NCBI RefSeq assembly: GCF_014648495.1
Contig: NZ_BMRF01000017.1
Coordinates: 1 to 64,000, forward strand
Reading direction: 5' to 3'
DNA: 64,000 bases
From: Actinomadura cremea
Lineage (GTDB): Bacteria; Actinomycetota; Actinomycetes; Streptosporangiales; Streptosporangiaceae
Made by a program: the position numbers and the translations under genes. Within the stretch, counting starts at the first letter, position 1. Each line of letters starts with the position of its first letter. This document shows positions 27,504 through 35,352 of the stretch, in pieces. Below the pieces are notes generated by a model. That model saw only the letters and a program-made list of their open reading frames with translations, ran no database searches and had not been told where the DNA came from.

Positions 27504-27570
27504 CTGAGACCACCAATCCCTGGGAAGCCGAGGTCATCCGGGAGCGTCTTCGGCCCGGAATCGAACGAGA

Positions 27571-27604
27571 GCGCTCACCCCGGAAGCCGGGTCGGAGTGA
27601 GCGC
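27571..27604. terminator. Hairpin, probable terminator of the MFS unit
   Basis: GCGCTCAC (27571-27578) pairs with GTGAGCGC (27597-27604), and CCCGG/CCGGG pair inside. It lies downstream of the MFS gene on the minus strand and upstream of the LGFP gene. Confidence 0.45.
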
Positions 27605-27734
27605 CGTAGTGGTCGACCTTGATCAGGTTACGTCGAAGGAACACTGTCGTCTATATGGATTCGCACGTGAGCCGCATCACTGCCGCCCGTGGTATCCACG
27701 CCGCGGCGGCGAAGCCGCACGACACCGCGTCCGG

Positions 27735-27776
27735 CTGACGGCTGACGGCTGACGGCTGACGGCTGACGGCTGACGG
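27735..27776. repeat. Six tandem copies of CTGACGG
   Basis: The 7-bp unit CTGACGG is repeated six times without mismatch between 27735 and 27776, followed by a partial copy (CT). It is intergenic, between the LGFP gene and the MFS gene, and would vary readily in copy number by slippage. Confidence 0.95.
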
Positions 27777-27860
27777 CTCGTATCGTCCGGAATCCCGTAG
27801 ACGGCCGAGCCGCCCCCGCGGGGCGAGGGCCCCGGGGAGCGGCCGGCCGTGCCCGCGGTG

Positions 27861-29513
27861 TCAGTCGGCCTGGGGCACCGGCGGGTCGGTGCGGGTCTTG
27901 GCGAGGGCGCCGGTGTCCTGGACGGAGGCGTGTGCGGCCCGCGCGTTCACGTCGCCGGCCTCGTCGGCGAGCCGTTCCATGCCGCTGGTGGTCTTCAGCG
28001 GCTTCTCCTTGATGAACGGGACGATGATCAGCACGAGCAGCGCGAACGGCGTGGCGACGAGGAAGAGGTCGGCGGTGGCGGCCCCGTAGGCCTGCTCCAC
28101 GATGGCGCGCATCGGCGCCGGCAGGGTCGTCATGTCGGGGACGCCGTGGCCGGCGGCCTGGCCGGTGGCGGCGGCGCCCGTCGCCTCCAGGCTCTTGGTG
28201 ATCTCGGCGGCGACACGGTTGGCCAGGACCGCGCCGAGCACGCTGGTGCCGATGGTGCCGCCCATGCTGCGGAAGAAGGACAGCACCGAGGTCGCGGCGC
28301 CCAGCTCGGCGGCCGGGACGTCGTTCTGCGCGGCCAGCACCAGGTTCTGCATCAGCAGGCCGACGCCGACACCGAGCACCGCCATGTAGACGCTCAGCAG
28401 GCCGAAGGAGGTGTCGGAGCCGATCGTGGACAGCAGGCCCAGGCCCGCGGTCATGAAGGCGGCGCCCGCCACGAGGTAGATCTTCCACCTGCCGGTCGCG
28501 CTGATGAGCTGCCCCGCGACCGTGGAGGAGACCAGCAGGCCCATGATCATGGGCAGGCTCATCAGGCCCGCGACCGTCGCCGACTTGCCCAGGGAGACCT
28601 GGAAGTACTGCGAGAGGAAGACGGTGCCGCCGAACATGGCGAGGCCGACCAGCAGGCTGGCGACGGTCGTCAGCGTCACGGTGCGGTTGCGGAAGATGTC
28701 CAGCGGGATGACCGGCTCGGCGACCCGCGACTCGACGAAGACGGCGGCGGCCAGCAGCACCACGCCCCCGATGGTCAGGGCGGCGGTCTGCCAGGAGGCC
28801 CAGTCGAACTCGACGCCGGCCAGCGAGACCCAGATGAGCAGCGTGCAGACGCCCGCGACGATCAGGAACGCGCCCAGGAAGTCGATCTTCACCTCGCGGC
28901 GGACCGTGGGGAGCTTCAGCGTGCGCTGCAGCAGCGCGATGGCCAGCAGCGCGAACGGCACGCCGATGAAGAAGCACCAGCGCCAGCCGAGCCACGAGGT
29001 GTCCACCAGGACACCCCCGATCAGCGGCCCGGCCACGGTCCCGACGGCGAAGACCGCACCGAAGATCCCGGCGTACTTGCCCAGCCGGCGGGGCGGGATG
29101 ATCGCCGCCATCACGACCTGCGCGAGCGCGGTCAGACCGCCCGCGCCGACGCCCTGCGCCACCCGGCTGAAGATCAGCAGCCCCACGTCGTGGGAGAACC
29201 CCGCCAGCAGCGAGCCGACCACGAACATGCCCAGCGAGAGCTGGAGCAGCAGCTTCTGGTTGTAGAGGTCGGCCAGCTTGCCCCACAGCGGCACCGTGGC
29301 CGTCATGGCCAGGAGTTCGGCGGTGACGACCCAGGTGTAGGACGACTGGCTCGCCCCCAGATCGGCGATGATCCGGGGCAGCGCGTTGGCGACCACGGTA
29401 CCGGCGAGGACGGCGACGAACATGCCCGCCATCAGCCCGGACATGGCCTGGAGGATCTGCCGCTGGGACATGGAGCCGGCTGACGCCTCTTCGGGCGCCG
29501 TTGATGCGTTCAC
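27861..29513 (-). CDS. MFS drug efflux transporter, DHA2/EmrB-QacA type
   Basis: A 550-aa, 14-TM antiporter. Visible motifs are LWGKLADLYNQKLLLQ after helix 2, GVGAGGLTALAQVVMAAIIPPRRLGKYAG, and the antiporter motif C region AVFAVGTVAGPLIGGVLVDTSWLGWRWCFFIG. The long C-terminal hydrophilic tail (about 510-550) is usual for this group. The GTG start at 29513 has a weak AAAGAGA upstream. A TetR gene lies immediately upstream in the same direction, giving a classic regulator-pump operon. Confidence 0.9.
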   Translation of the reverse strand: MNASTAPEEASAGSMSQRQILQAMSGLMAGMFVAVLAGTVVANALPRIIADLGASQSSYTWVVTAELLAMTATVPLWGKLADLYNQKLLLQLSLGMFVVGSLLAGFSHDVGLLIFSRVAQGVGAGGLTALAQVVMAAIIPPRRLGKYAGIFGAVFAVGTVAGPLIGGVLVDTSWLGWRWCFFIGVPFALLAIALLQRTLKLPTVRREVKIDFLGAFLIVAGVCTLLIWVSLAGVEFDWASWQTAALTIGGVVLLAAAVFVESRVAEPVIPLDIFRNRTVTLTTVASLLVGLAMFGGTVFLSQYFQVSLGKSATVAGLMSLPMIMGLLVSSTVAGQLISATGRWKIYLVAGAAFMTAGLGLLSTIGSDTSFGLLSVYMAVLGVGVGLLMQNLVLAAQNDVPAAELGAATSVLSFFRSMGGTIGTSVLGAVLANRVAAEITKSLEATGAAATGQAAGHGVPDMTTLPAPMRAIVEQAYGAATADLFLVATPFALLVLIIVPFIKEKPLKTTSGMERLADEAGDVNARAAHASVQDTGALAKTRTDPPVPQAD

Positions 29514-29634
29514 GAGATCTCTTTCGGGGCTCTGGTGGTTTCGATGCGCACGCGTCAGGACGTGACTCGCGGCGGCGTGCGGGGAACCGGAGACGGCTCT
29601 CCGGGCGGCCGGTCTCCGGGCGGCCGGTGAGGGC

Positions 29635-30303
29635 TCAGCACCGTCCGCTCTGCCCGGACGGCATCGGCAGACCGGCGGCGAGGTGCTCGAAGACCTCGTG
29701 GAAGACGTCGGCGAAGGCGAGTTCGTCTTGCCGGACGCACCAGTGCTCGACGGCGACCCGGACGGCCGTGGATCCGACGGCGGCCAGCAGCCGCGGGTAG
29801 AGGCCCGGCACCGGCCCCTCCCGCTCGCCGTCGGGTCCGGCCGACGGGTTCCGGTCGATGCGCTCGGCGAGCACCTCGGCCAGCCCGACCTCGTCGGCCA
29901 TGTGGACGCCGAGGCTGCGGACGAGCAGGTGCGGCGAGCTGCGCAGCACCTCGGCGTGCAGGCTCCACAGCTCGTTCTGCTCCACGACCTCCGTCAGCTC
30001 CGCCGCCAGCGCCGCGCGCAGCGCCTCCAGCGGGGAGAGGCCGGACGGCGCCTCGAGCACGGCGCGCCGGACCCGGTCGCTCGACTCCGCGCCGATCATG
30101 ACGAAGACGTCGTCACGGGAGGCGAAGTAGTTGAAGAACGTGCGCGGGGACACGTCCGCCGCCTCGCTGATCGCCTCGACGGTGACGCTCTCCACCCCGT
30201 GCTCGGCCGCCAGCCGTACCGCGGCGTCCACGAGCGCGGCGCGCGTGGCTCGCTTCTTGCGCTCCCGCAGGCCGACGTCCCCGGCGTTCTTCTCCCCCTG
30301 CAT
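29635..30303 (-). CDS. TetR-family repressor of the adjacent efflux pump
   Basis: A 222-aa regulator with an N-terminal TetR HTH (REKKRATRAALVDAAVRLAAEHGVESVTVEAISEAADVSPRTFFNYFASRDDV order; residues about 10-65). The C-terminal ligand domain resembles the MftR/mycofactocin-type C domain by its LAFADVFHEVFEHLAAGL ending. ATG 30303 lies inside the inverted repeat 30298-30311; an in-frame ATG at 30324 is an alternative start. It is cotranscribed with the MFS gene 122 nt downstream. Confidence 0.87.
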   Translation of the reverse strand: MQGEKNAGDVGLRERKKRATRAALVDAAVRLAAEHGVESVTVEAISEAADVSPRTFFNYFASRDDVFVMIGAESSDRVRRAVLEAPSGLSPLEALRAALAAELTEVVEQNELWSLHAEVLRSSPHLLVRSLGVHMADEVGLAEVLAERIDRNPSAGPDGEREGPVPGLYPRLLAAVGSTAVRVAVEHWCVRQDELAFADVFHEVFEHLAAGLPMPSGQSGRC

Positions 30304-30311
30304 TGTTGCAG
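30298..30311. promoter_or_regulatory. Candidate TetR operator
   Basis: CTGCATTGTTGCAG has 5-bp inverted arms around 4 bp and covers the presumed start codon of the TetR gene. That position would allow tight autorepression of the regulator-pump operon. Confidence 0.45.
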
Positions 30312-30490
30312 AGTACGAAAACATGCAGTGTCTGTAAAATTGCTCGCCGGTACGCCCGGACCTTTACAATGTAGATCAGCAAGAGGAACTCTGCGCCTCG
30401 AGCCGCATTCACCTGCGGCAAGGCACGCGGCCCGCTCGAACCGGGCGCGCCGGACTGGACTCGAGCGCACTCGCCCCTAGGATCGCGGCC

Positions 30491-31138
30491 ATGAGTCGAC
30501 GAGTCGTCGTGCACGTGGCCGTCTCTCTGGACGGCGCCACCACCGGCTTCCGACCCGACGTGCGCCGCTTCTACGAACTTGCCGGCCGTTTCTCGGAGGA
30601 CGTCACGCTCGCCGGCGCGGACACCATCCTCGCCCAGGAGCCCATGCTCGCCGATGCGCCGATGCCAGGCCCCTCGGCGGACGGTCCCCTCCTCGCGGTC
30701 GTCGACGGACGCCGCCGCGTGAGCGCGTGGGACGCGCTTCGCGATTGCGGCCACTGGCGCGACGTCGTGGCGCTCCGTACGGCCGGCCCCGCGCCCGCCG
30801 AGACCGGCGGCCCGCAGGCGCCGAGGGCGGGCACGGGCCGCGGCGCCGGCGTGCGCGAGGTCGCCGCCGGTGAAGGCCGTGTCGATCTGGCCGCCACGCT
30901 CGACCTGCTCGAGGGTGACGTCATCCGTGTCGACAGCGGCGGAGGCTTGAACGGCGCCCTGCTTCGCGCCGGTCTCGTCCACGAGGTCAGCCTGCTCGTC
31001 CACCCTTGCATCGTCGGCGGCGACCCGGCCCGCTGGCACGGCTCGGCCCCCGCACTTCCCCTCGAGCCCGCCGACGTGGAGCGGTTCGACGGCGGCTTGG
31101 TCTGGCTGCGCTACCGCCTCGGGTCCCGCCTCGGGTGA
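30491..31138 (+). CDS. RibD C-terminal/dihydrofolate-reductase-like reductase
   Basis: A 215-aa NADPH-type reductase fold. It opens RRVVVHVAVSLDGATTGFRPDV, has LAGADTILAQ in the cofactor region, and ends with the hallmark GGGLNGALLRAGLVHEVSLLVHPCIVGG. Standalone members are mostly uncharacterised; riboflavin synthesis is only one possibility. The -10-like TAGGAT (30478-30483) is 7 nt before ATG, so the mRNA is probably leaderless. It diverges from the TetR/MFS operon. Confidence 0.82.
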   Translation: MSRRVVVHVAVSLDGATTGFRPDVRRFYELAGRFSEDVTLAGADTILAQEPMLADAPMPGPSADGPLLAVVDGRRRVSAWDALRDCGHWRDVVALRTAGPAPAETGGPQAPRAGTGRGAGVREVAAGEGRVDLAATLDLLEGDVIRVDSGGGLNGALLRAGLVHEVSLLVHPCIVGGDPARWHGSAPALPLEPADVERFDGGLVWLRYRLGSRLG

Positions 31139-31232
31139 AGTGGAACGGCCGCCCGCGCGCCATGGCGGCACGCGGGCGCGGGCCGTCCCGTCTCGGCGGT
31201 CGGGACCCTTCGTCCGGAGGGCCGCCGCCCAT

Positions 31233-31259
31233 TGAGATCATCTCAGATGAGTTATCTCA
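31233..31259. promoter_or_regulatory. Tandem palindromes upstream of the truncated amidohydrolase
   Basis: TGAGATCATCTCA (31233-31245) is a perfect palindrome about one base. TGAGTTATCTCA (31248-31259) is a near copy 15 bp on. Such paired sites suit a GntR/FadR- or MarR-type dimeric repressor. They are left in front of a gene remnant. Confidence 0.5.
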
Positions 31260-31339
31260 CGTGGGCAGCTCCCTCGGTGATCGACCGGGAGACGACATGC
31301 CCGAACTCACCCCGCCGACCCGCACTCGAGCTGACCGCG

Positions 31340-31624
31340 ATGACGGGCTCGCGGCGGCCCTCACCCGGCCGGATCGACACCCACCACCACGCCGTGCCGC
31401 CCAGGATGCGGGAATGGGCGATCGAGCAGGGCGTCATCCCGCCGACGGGCGGTCCCGCCCGGGCCCACTGGACGCTGCCGAGCACGCTGGAGACGATGGA
31501 CGCCAACGGCATCGCCGTCGGGGTGGCGTCCGCGCCCGTACCCGCTCAGATCTTCGCGGATCGGTCCCGCCCGGCGGCGTTCACGACCGCCAGTGGCCGA
31601 CCAGCTCGGCGTAGAGCGGGCTGA
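31340..31624 (+). pseudogene. Amidohydrolase-family N-terminal fragment
   Basis: The first ~80 codons read as the start of an amidohydrolase-2 metal enzyme of the ACMSD/decarboxylase type: GRIDTHHHAVPPRMREWAIE (metal ligands HxH) and WTLPSTLETMDANGIAVGVASAPVPAQIFADRSRP. Full members have about 300-340 residues. Here similarity stops near 31575, exactly where the 3' end of the convergent ABC gene begins, and the frame runs on only to 31624. The gene seems cut by the arrival of the lanthipeptide cluster. Confidence 0.7.
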
Positions 31625-33296
31625 GGTCGAGCAGCGTCCGGTGCGTTCCGACGATCGGGCCCGAGGCGTCCAGCAGCAGGACCCGGTGGGCCCGCTGCGC
31701 GGAACTGATCCGGTGGGCGATGACGATGAGCGTCCCGCCGCGGGCCGCCAGCGCCTCCTCGGCGCGGGCCTCCGCGGCGGGAGGCAGGTGGCAGGTCGCC
31801 TCGTCGAGGATGACGACGGGCGCGGCCGACAGGTACGCGCGGGCGAGCGTGACGAGCTGGCGCTCGCCGTGCGACAGCGCTCCGCCGCCGGGCGGGACCT
31901 CGGCGTCGTAGCCGCCGAGCCGGCGCAGCGTCTCGTCCAGGCCCACCGCGGCGGCGGCCTCGTCGAGCTGCGCGTCCGTGGCGTCCGGACGCAGGTAGGC
32001 GAGGTTCTCCCGCAGGGTTCCGGTGAAGATGTAGCTCTCCTGCGGGATGAGCGTCACGGCGGCCCGGAGCCGTGCCGTGTCGAGGTCGGGCAGCGGCACC
32101 TTGCCGAGCGTGACGGTGCCCCGCTGGGGGCGGACGAGATCGGTGAGGACGTTCGCGAGCGTCGACTTGCCCGTGCCGCTCGGCCCGACGACGGCCAGGT
32201 GGGTGCCCTCGGGGATGTGCAGGCTCAGGTCGGTGAGGACGGGGGCGGCCCGCGGCGAGTAGGCGAACGTGACGTGGTCGAGTTCGATGTCGGACGAGGC
32301 GGGGACGAGCGTCGCGCGGGCGCGGGTCGCGCGGGCGGCGTCCGGGGAGATCTCGGCGAGCCGTCCCAGGATCACCGCGAGGCTGAGCAGCAGGGTCCCG
32401 CCCGCGTCGACCAGCAGGACGATCCCCGGCTGCAGTCCGGTGATGAGGTATCCGGCCGCGCCGGCCACCTCCCCGGTCGTGAGCCGCCCGCTCTCGATCA
32501 GTGCGGGCGACAGGCCGAGCAGCATGAGGAGGGGCAGGTGCACGCCGAGCGCCAGCACCGGGAGCCGGACGAGGCGGGACCGGGCGAACGCGCGCAGCGC
32601 GGCGGCCTGGGCGTCGATGGACGCGGCGACCGTGCGGGCCGCCCGGTCCTCGGCCGCGCACGCGACGACGTCCCGCACCCCCTCGACGACGGCGGCGCCG
32701 GACTCCCCGATCCGTTCGGCGTGCCGCACGACGGCCCGGTACCGGCGGACCTGGACGCCCAGGAACGCGGCGAACACGCTCAGGGCGAGGGCGACCGACA
32801 GGGCGATGGCCAGGGCGAGCGGCGGGGAGAGCAGCGCGAGCCCGACCAGCGCGGCGATCCCGGCCGCGAGCAGCTGCCGGACGTTGCGCAGCGCGGTGCC
32901 GAGCAGCGCCCGGACGGCCTCGGCCTGTTCGGTGACCTGCGAGACGCCCGCGCCCGCCCTGTCGCCCGAAGCGTCGTCCGTCCGGTGCAGGGAGGCGGTG
33001 ACGACGTCGGTGACCAGGGAGTCGCGGAGCGGCTCGACGGTCGCGGCCAGCCGGGGGTAGATGCGCCGGGTCGCCTCGGCGCCGCCCAGGTACAGGACCG
33101 TCAGGACCGCGAGCCACGCCAGGCCGACGCCGGGACGGCCGGCGAGGAACCCGTGGTCGAGGGCCCGCGCGAGCAGCAGGCCCGCGGCGAGCACGGGCAC
33201 GCCCTCGAGGACGGACCAGGCGGCGAGCCGGCGCAGCGCCGGTCCCCGTCCGCGCAGGTGGTGGCGCAGCAGCCGGGCCGCGGGCGGGACCTTCAC
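31581..33296 (-). CDS. ABC exporter half-transporter with canonical ATPase (lanthipeptide cluster)
   Basis: A 571-aa fused membrane-ATPase protein. Six TM helices span about 20-300, and the NBD has Walker A VVGPSGTGKSTLAN, Q-loop LIPQESYIF, signature LSHGERQLVTLARAYL, Walker B VVILDEATCHL and H-loop VIAHRIS. All catalytic residues are present. GTG 33296 overlaps the stop of the partner ABC gene (GTGA). With its partner it should form a heterodimer exporting the modified peptide or giving self-protection. It lacks a C39 peptidase domain, so leader removal must be done elsewhere. Confidence 0.88.
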   Translation of the reverse strand: MKVPPAARLLRHHLRGRGPALRRLAAWSVLEGVPVLAAGLLLARALDHGFLAGRPGVGLAWLAVLTVLYLGGAEATRRIYPRLAATVEPLRDSLVTDVVTASLHRTDDASGDRAGAGVSQVTEQAEAVRALLGTALRNVRQLLAAGIAALVGLALLSPPLALAIALSVALALSVFAAFLGVQVRRYRAVVRHAERIGESGAAVVEGVRDVVACAAEDRAARTVAASIDAQAAALRAFARSRLVRLPVLALGVHLPLLMLLGLSPALIESGRLTTGEVAGAAGYLITGLQPGIVLLVDAGGTLLLSLAVILGRLAEISPDAARATRARATLVPASSDIELDHVTFAYSPRAAPVLTDLSLHIPEGTHLAVVGPSGTGKSTLANVLTDLVRPQRGTVTLGKVPLPDLDTARLRAAVTLIPQESYIFTGTLRENLAYLRPDATDAQLDEAAAAVGLDETLRRLGGYDAEVPPGGGALSHGERQLVTLARAYLSAAPVVILDEATCHLPPAAEARAEEALAARGGTLIVIAHRISSAQRAHRVLLLDASGPIVGTHRTLLDLSPLYAELVGHWRS

Positions 33297-35047
33297 GCGC
33301 CGGCCTCGACGGCGGCGGCGAACACGGCCCGGTACTCGGGGTCCGGCCACAGTTCGGCGTGGGGGGCGAGCGCGCGGATCCGGCCGCCGTCGAGCCAGGC
33401 GACCAGGTCCGCGCGGGCGGCGGTGGCGGGGCGGCGCGCCACCACCAGGCTGGTGCGGCGGGCCGTCAGCGTCTGGAGCGCCCGGGTCACCTTCAGCTCC
33501 GTGGCGGTGTCGAGGCTGCTGGTGGCGTCGTCGAGGACGAGGACCCGGGCGCCGGTCAGCGCCGCGCGGGCGAGCCCGAGCCGCTGCAGTTCGCCGCCCG
33601 ACAGCGGCGCCCGGTCGAGCGGGGTGTCGTAGCCGTCCGGCAGCGCCCGGACGAACTCGTCGGCGGCGGCCGTCCGGGCGGCCCGGCGCACGTCGGCGCG
33701 GCCGGCGTCCGGACGGGCGTAGGCGATCATGTCGTGCACCGTCGCGCCGAGCAGTGCCGGACGTTCGAAGGCGTAGGCGACGGCGCGACGCAGCTCCGGC
33801 GGCGCGACGGCGCTGACCGGGACGCCGTCGAGCTCGACGCTGCCCTCCTGCGGGTCGAGGAGCCGCCCGACCAGCGACACCAGCACGCTCTTGCCCGTCC
33901 CGGACGCGCCGACGACGGCGACACCGGCCCCGGCCGGGACCGTCAGGTCGAGACGGTCGAGAACGGTGCGGTCGCCGATCCGGACGGTCACGTCCCGCAG
34001 GCTGAGCCGTCCGGGGCCGTCCGGCAGCGCGACCGGGCGCGGCGGTGGCGCGACGGCCGGGGCGGTGTCGAGCACCTCCTGGACCCGACCGGCGCCGACC
34101 TCGCAGTTCAGCAGCGCGACGAAGGTGTCGAAGAGCGCGGCGGCGCCGACGGCCATGGCGGTGTAGGACGCGGCCGCCACGAGCTGGCCGGTGGTGACGT
34201 CGCCGGTGGCGAGCCGCAGCCCGGCGACGCCGACGACCAGGACCTGCAGCAGCGGCGCGAGCAGCGACAGCCGCCAGCTCACCCGGCCCTGCACGGCCCA
34301 GGTGCGGTGCCCGGCCTCGCGCAGCAGCGGGAGCGGCCGCAGGATCCGGGCGGCCTCGCGGGCGGCGGTGCCGCCGGCGCGGATCGTCCGTATCCCCTGG
34401 TGGGCGTCCAGCAGCCGGGTCGCGACCGCCGCCTGGTGGCGCTGGTAGTCCGCGAACGGCGCACCGGCCCGGACGACGAAGACGCGCAGGACCGCGACCG
34501 CGGGCGGCACGCCGAGCGCGAACGCCACCGCGAGCGTCCAGTCGATGAGGGCCAGCGCGACCACGGCGCCCGCGGTCGTCGCCAGGGTCGCCGCCACCGA
34601 CACCAGCTGGACGGGGAACGCGGCGGGGCCGCTCGCGCTCTCGGTCAGCCGGGCCAGCACGTCTCCCGTGGGGAAGCGGCGGCGGCCGGGCACCCCGAGT
34701 TCGAGGACCCGCCGGACCAGGCGGTGCCGGAGCCACGCGGTGACGTGGCTGCCGCAGTAGGAGCCCGCCAGGTCCTCCCCGGCGTCGGCCAGGGCGGCGA
34801 CGGCGAGGACGACCGCGAGCCCCGTCAGGGCGGGGCCCAGCGGACCGCCGGTGTGGACGGCGTCGACCGCGCGGCCCAGCATGACCGGCGTCGCCAGCGT
34901 CGCCAGGACGCGCAGCAGCGTGCACAGCGCCAGCAGGGCCATCAGAGCGCGGGTGCGACGCACCGCCGCCCGCAGCAGCCGCCGGCCTCCGGCGCGCAGC
35001 ACGGTGGGGTCGGGGTGCGCCGTGGTGGTGGGCTCGGTCCGGGCCAC
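33293..35047 (-). CDS. ABC exporter half-transporter with degenerate ATPase (lanthipeptide cluster)
   Basis: A 584-aa half-transporter, partner of the next gene. The NBD has Walker A VVGASGTGKSVLV and signature LSGGELQRLGLARAAL. However, the Walker B glutamate is Asp (VLVLDDATSS), the Q-loop position reads AFERPALLG, and the H-loop His is Arg (VVARRPAT). This marks a non-hydrolysing site, common in heterodimeric exporters. The GTG start at 35047 follows GGAAGGGAG at about 10 nt. A strong hairpin separates it from the precursor gene, so it is probably expressed below lanA. Confidence 0.88.
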   Translation of the reverse strand: MARTEPTTTAHPDPTVLRAGGRRLLRAAVRRTRALMALLALCTLLRVLATLATPVMLGRAVDAVHTGGPLGPALTGLAVVLAVAALADAGEDLAGSYCGSHVTAWLRHRLVRRVLELGVPGRRRFPTGDVLARLTESASGPAAFPVQLVSVAATLATTAGAVVALALIDWTLAVAFALGVPPAVAVLRVFVVRAGAPFADYQRHQAAVATRLLDAHQGIRTIRAGGTAAREAARILRPLPLLREAGHRTWAVQGRVSWRLSLLAPLLQVLVVGVAGLRLATGDVTTGQLVAAASYTAMAVGAAALFDTFVALLNCEVGAGRVQEVLDTAPAVAPPPRPVALPDGPGRLSLRDVTVRIGDRTVLDRLDLTVPAGAGVAVVGASGTGKSVLVSLVGRLLDPQEGSVELDGVPVSAVAPPELRRAVAYAFERPALLGATVHDMIAYARPDAGRADVRRAARTAAADEFVRALPDGYDTPLDRAPLSGGELQRLGLARAALTGARVLVLDDATSSLDTATELKVTRALQTLTARRTSLVVARRPATAARADLVAWLDGGRIRALAPHAELWPDPEYRAVFAAAVEAGA

Positions 35048-35100
35048 GCGGGTCGGCTCCCTTCCCTCGCGGCGGGGGTTGGTTAAAGTGAAAGGTGGGT

Positions 35101-35142
35101 CCGGTCACGGATCGGCCGGTCTGCCGGCCGATCCGTGACCGG
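35101..35142. terminator. 19-bp perfect hairpin between precursor gene and exporter genes
   Basis: Arms 35101-35119 and 35124-35142 are perfectly complementary, with a 4-nt loop. It lies 55 nt after the lanA stop and 54 nt before the first ABC gene. In lanthipeptide operons such a partial terminator/processing site lets the precursor mRNA accumulate while allowing limited read-through to the transporter. Confidence 0.75.
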
Positions 35143-35196
35143 TGTCTACGGGCCGGGGTCAAGCTCTATTCCCGAACCGTGTCCGGATGTTCGGCG

Positions 35197-35352
35197 TCAC
35201 GCGCAGGAGACGCCGACGCACACGGTGTTGAGCAGCGTCAGCAGGCCGGTGCACGCGCACGTGCCGCCGAGCTGGATGCCGTCGATCTCGATCGGGTCGG
35301 TCTCGGGCAGGCTCTGCAGCTCCGCCACCAGGTCACCGTCGAAGATGTCCAT
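35197..35352 (-). CDS. lanA: Class IV lanthipeptide precursor peptide (venezuelin/streptocollin family)
   Basis: A 51-aa precursor starting at ATG 35352 with GGAGAGGAGG upstream (inside the peptidase gene). The leader (about residues 1-29) is acidic, begins MDIFDGDLVAELQSLPETDP, and carries the LxxLPETDP helix motif known from class IV leaders. The core (from about G29-G30) holds T31, C32, C34, T35, T39, T43, C45, S49 and C50, ending in Ala51; the run GLLTLLNTVC is shared, as I recall, with venezuelin. Four Cys and five Thr/Ser allow up to four thioether rings. It overlaps the S9 peptidase gene by 20 nt, in another frame. Identification rests on motif recall plus the adjacent LanL. Confidence 0.93.
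   Translation of the reverse strand: MDIFDGDLVAELQSLPETDPIEIDGIQLGGTCACTGLLTLLNTVCVGVSCA

Larger units (their letters stand above)
27504..27860. other. Intergenic region with hairpin and tandem repeat
   Basis: No gene is seen. It contains the hairpin 27571-27604 and the heptanucleotide repeat 27735-27776. The first ~100 bases next to the LGFP start (27503) should hold its promoter; I see no clear -35/-10 pair. Confidence 0.5.

Noticed and set aside
27628-29286. A 552-codon antisense-frame protein over the MFS gene
   Set aside because: It is a shadow of the MFS gene; the repeated AVSRQPS stretch in it is just the heptanucleotide repeat translated.
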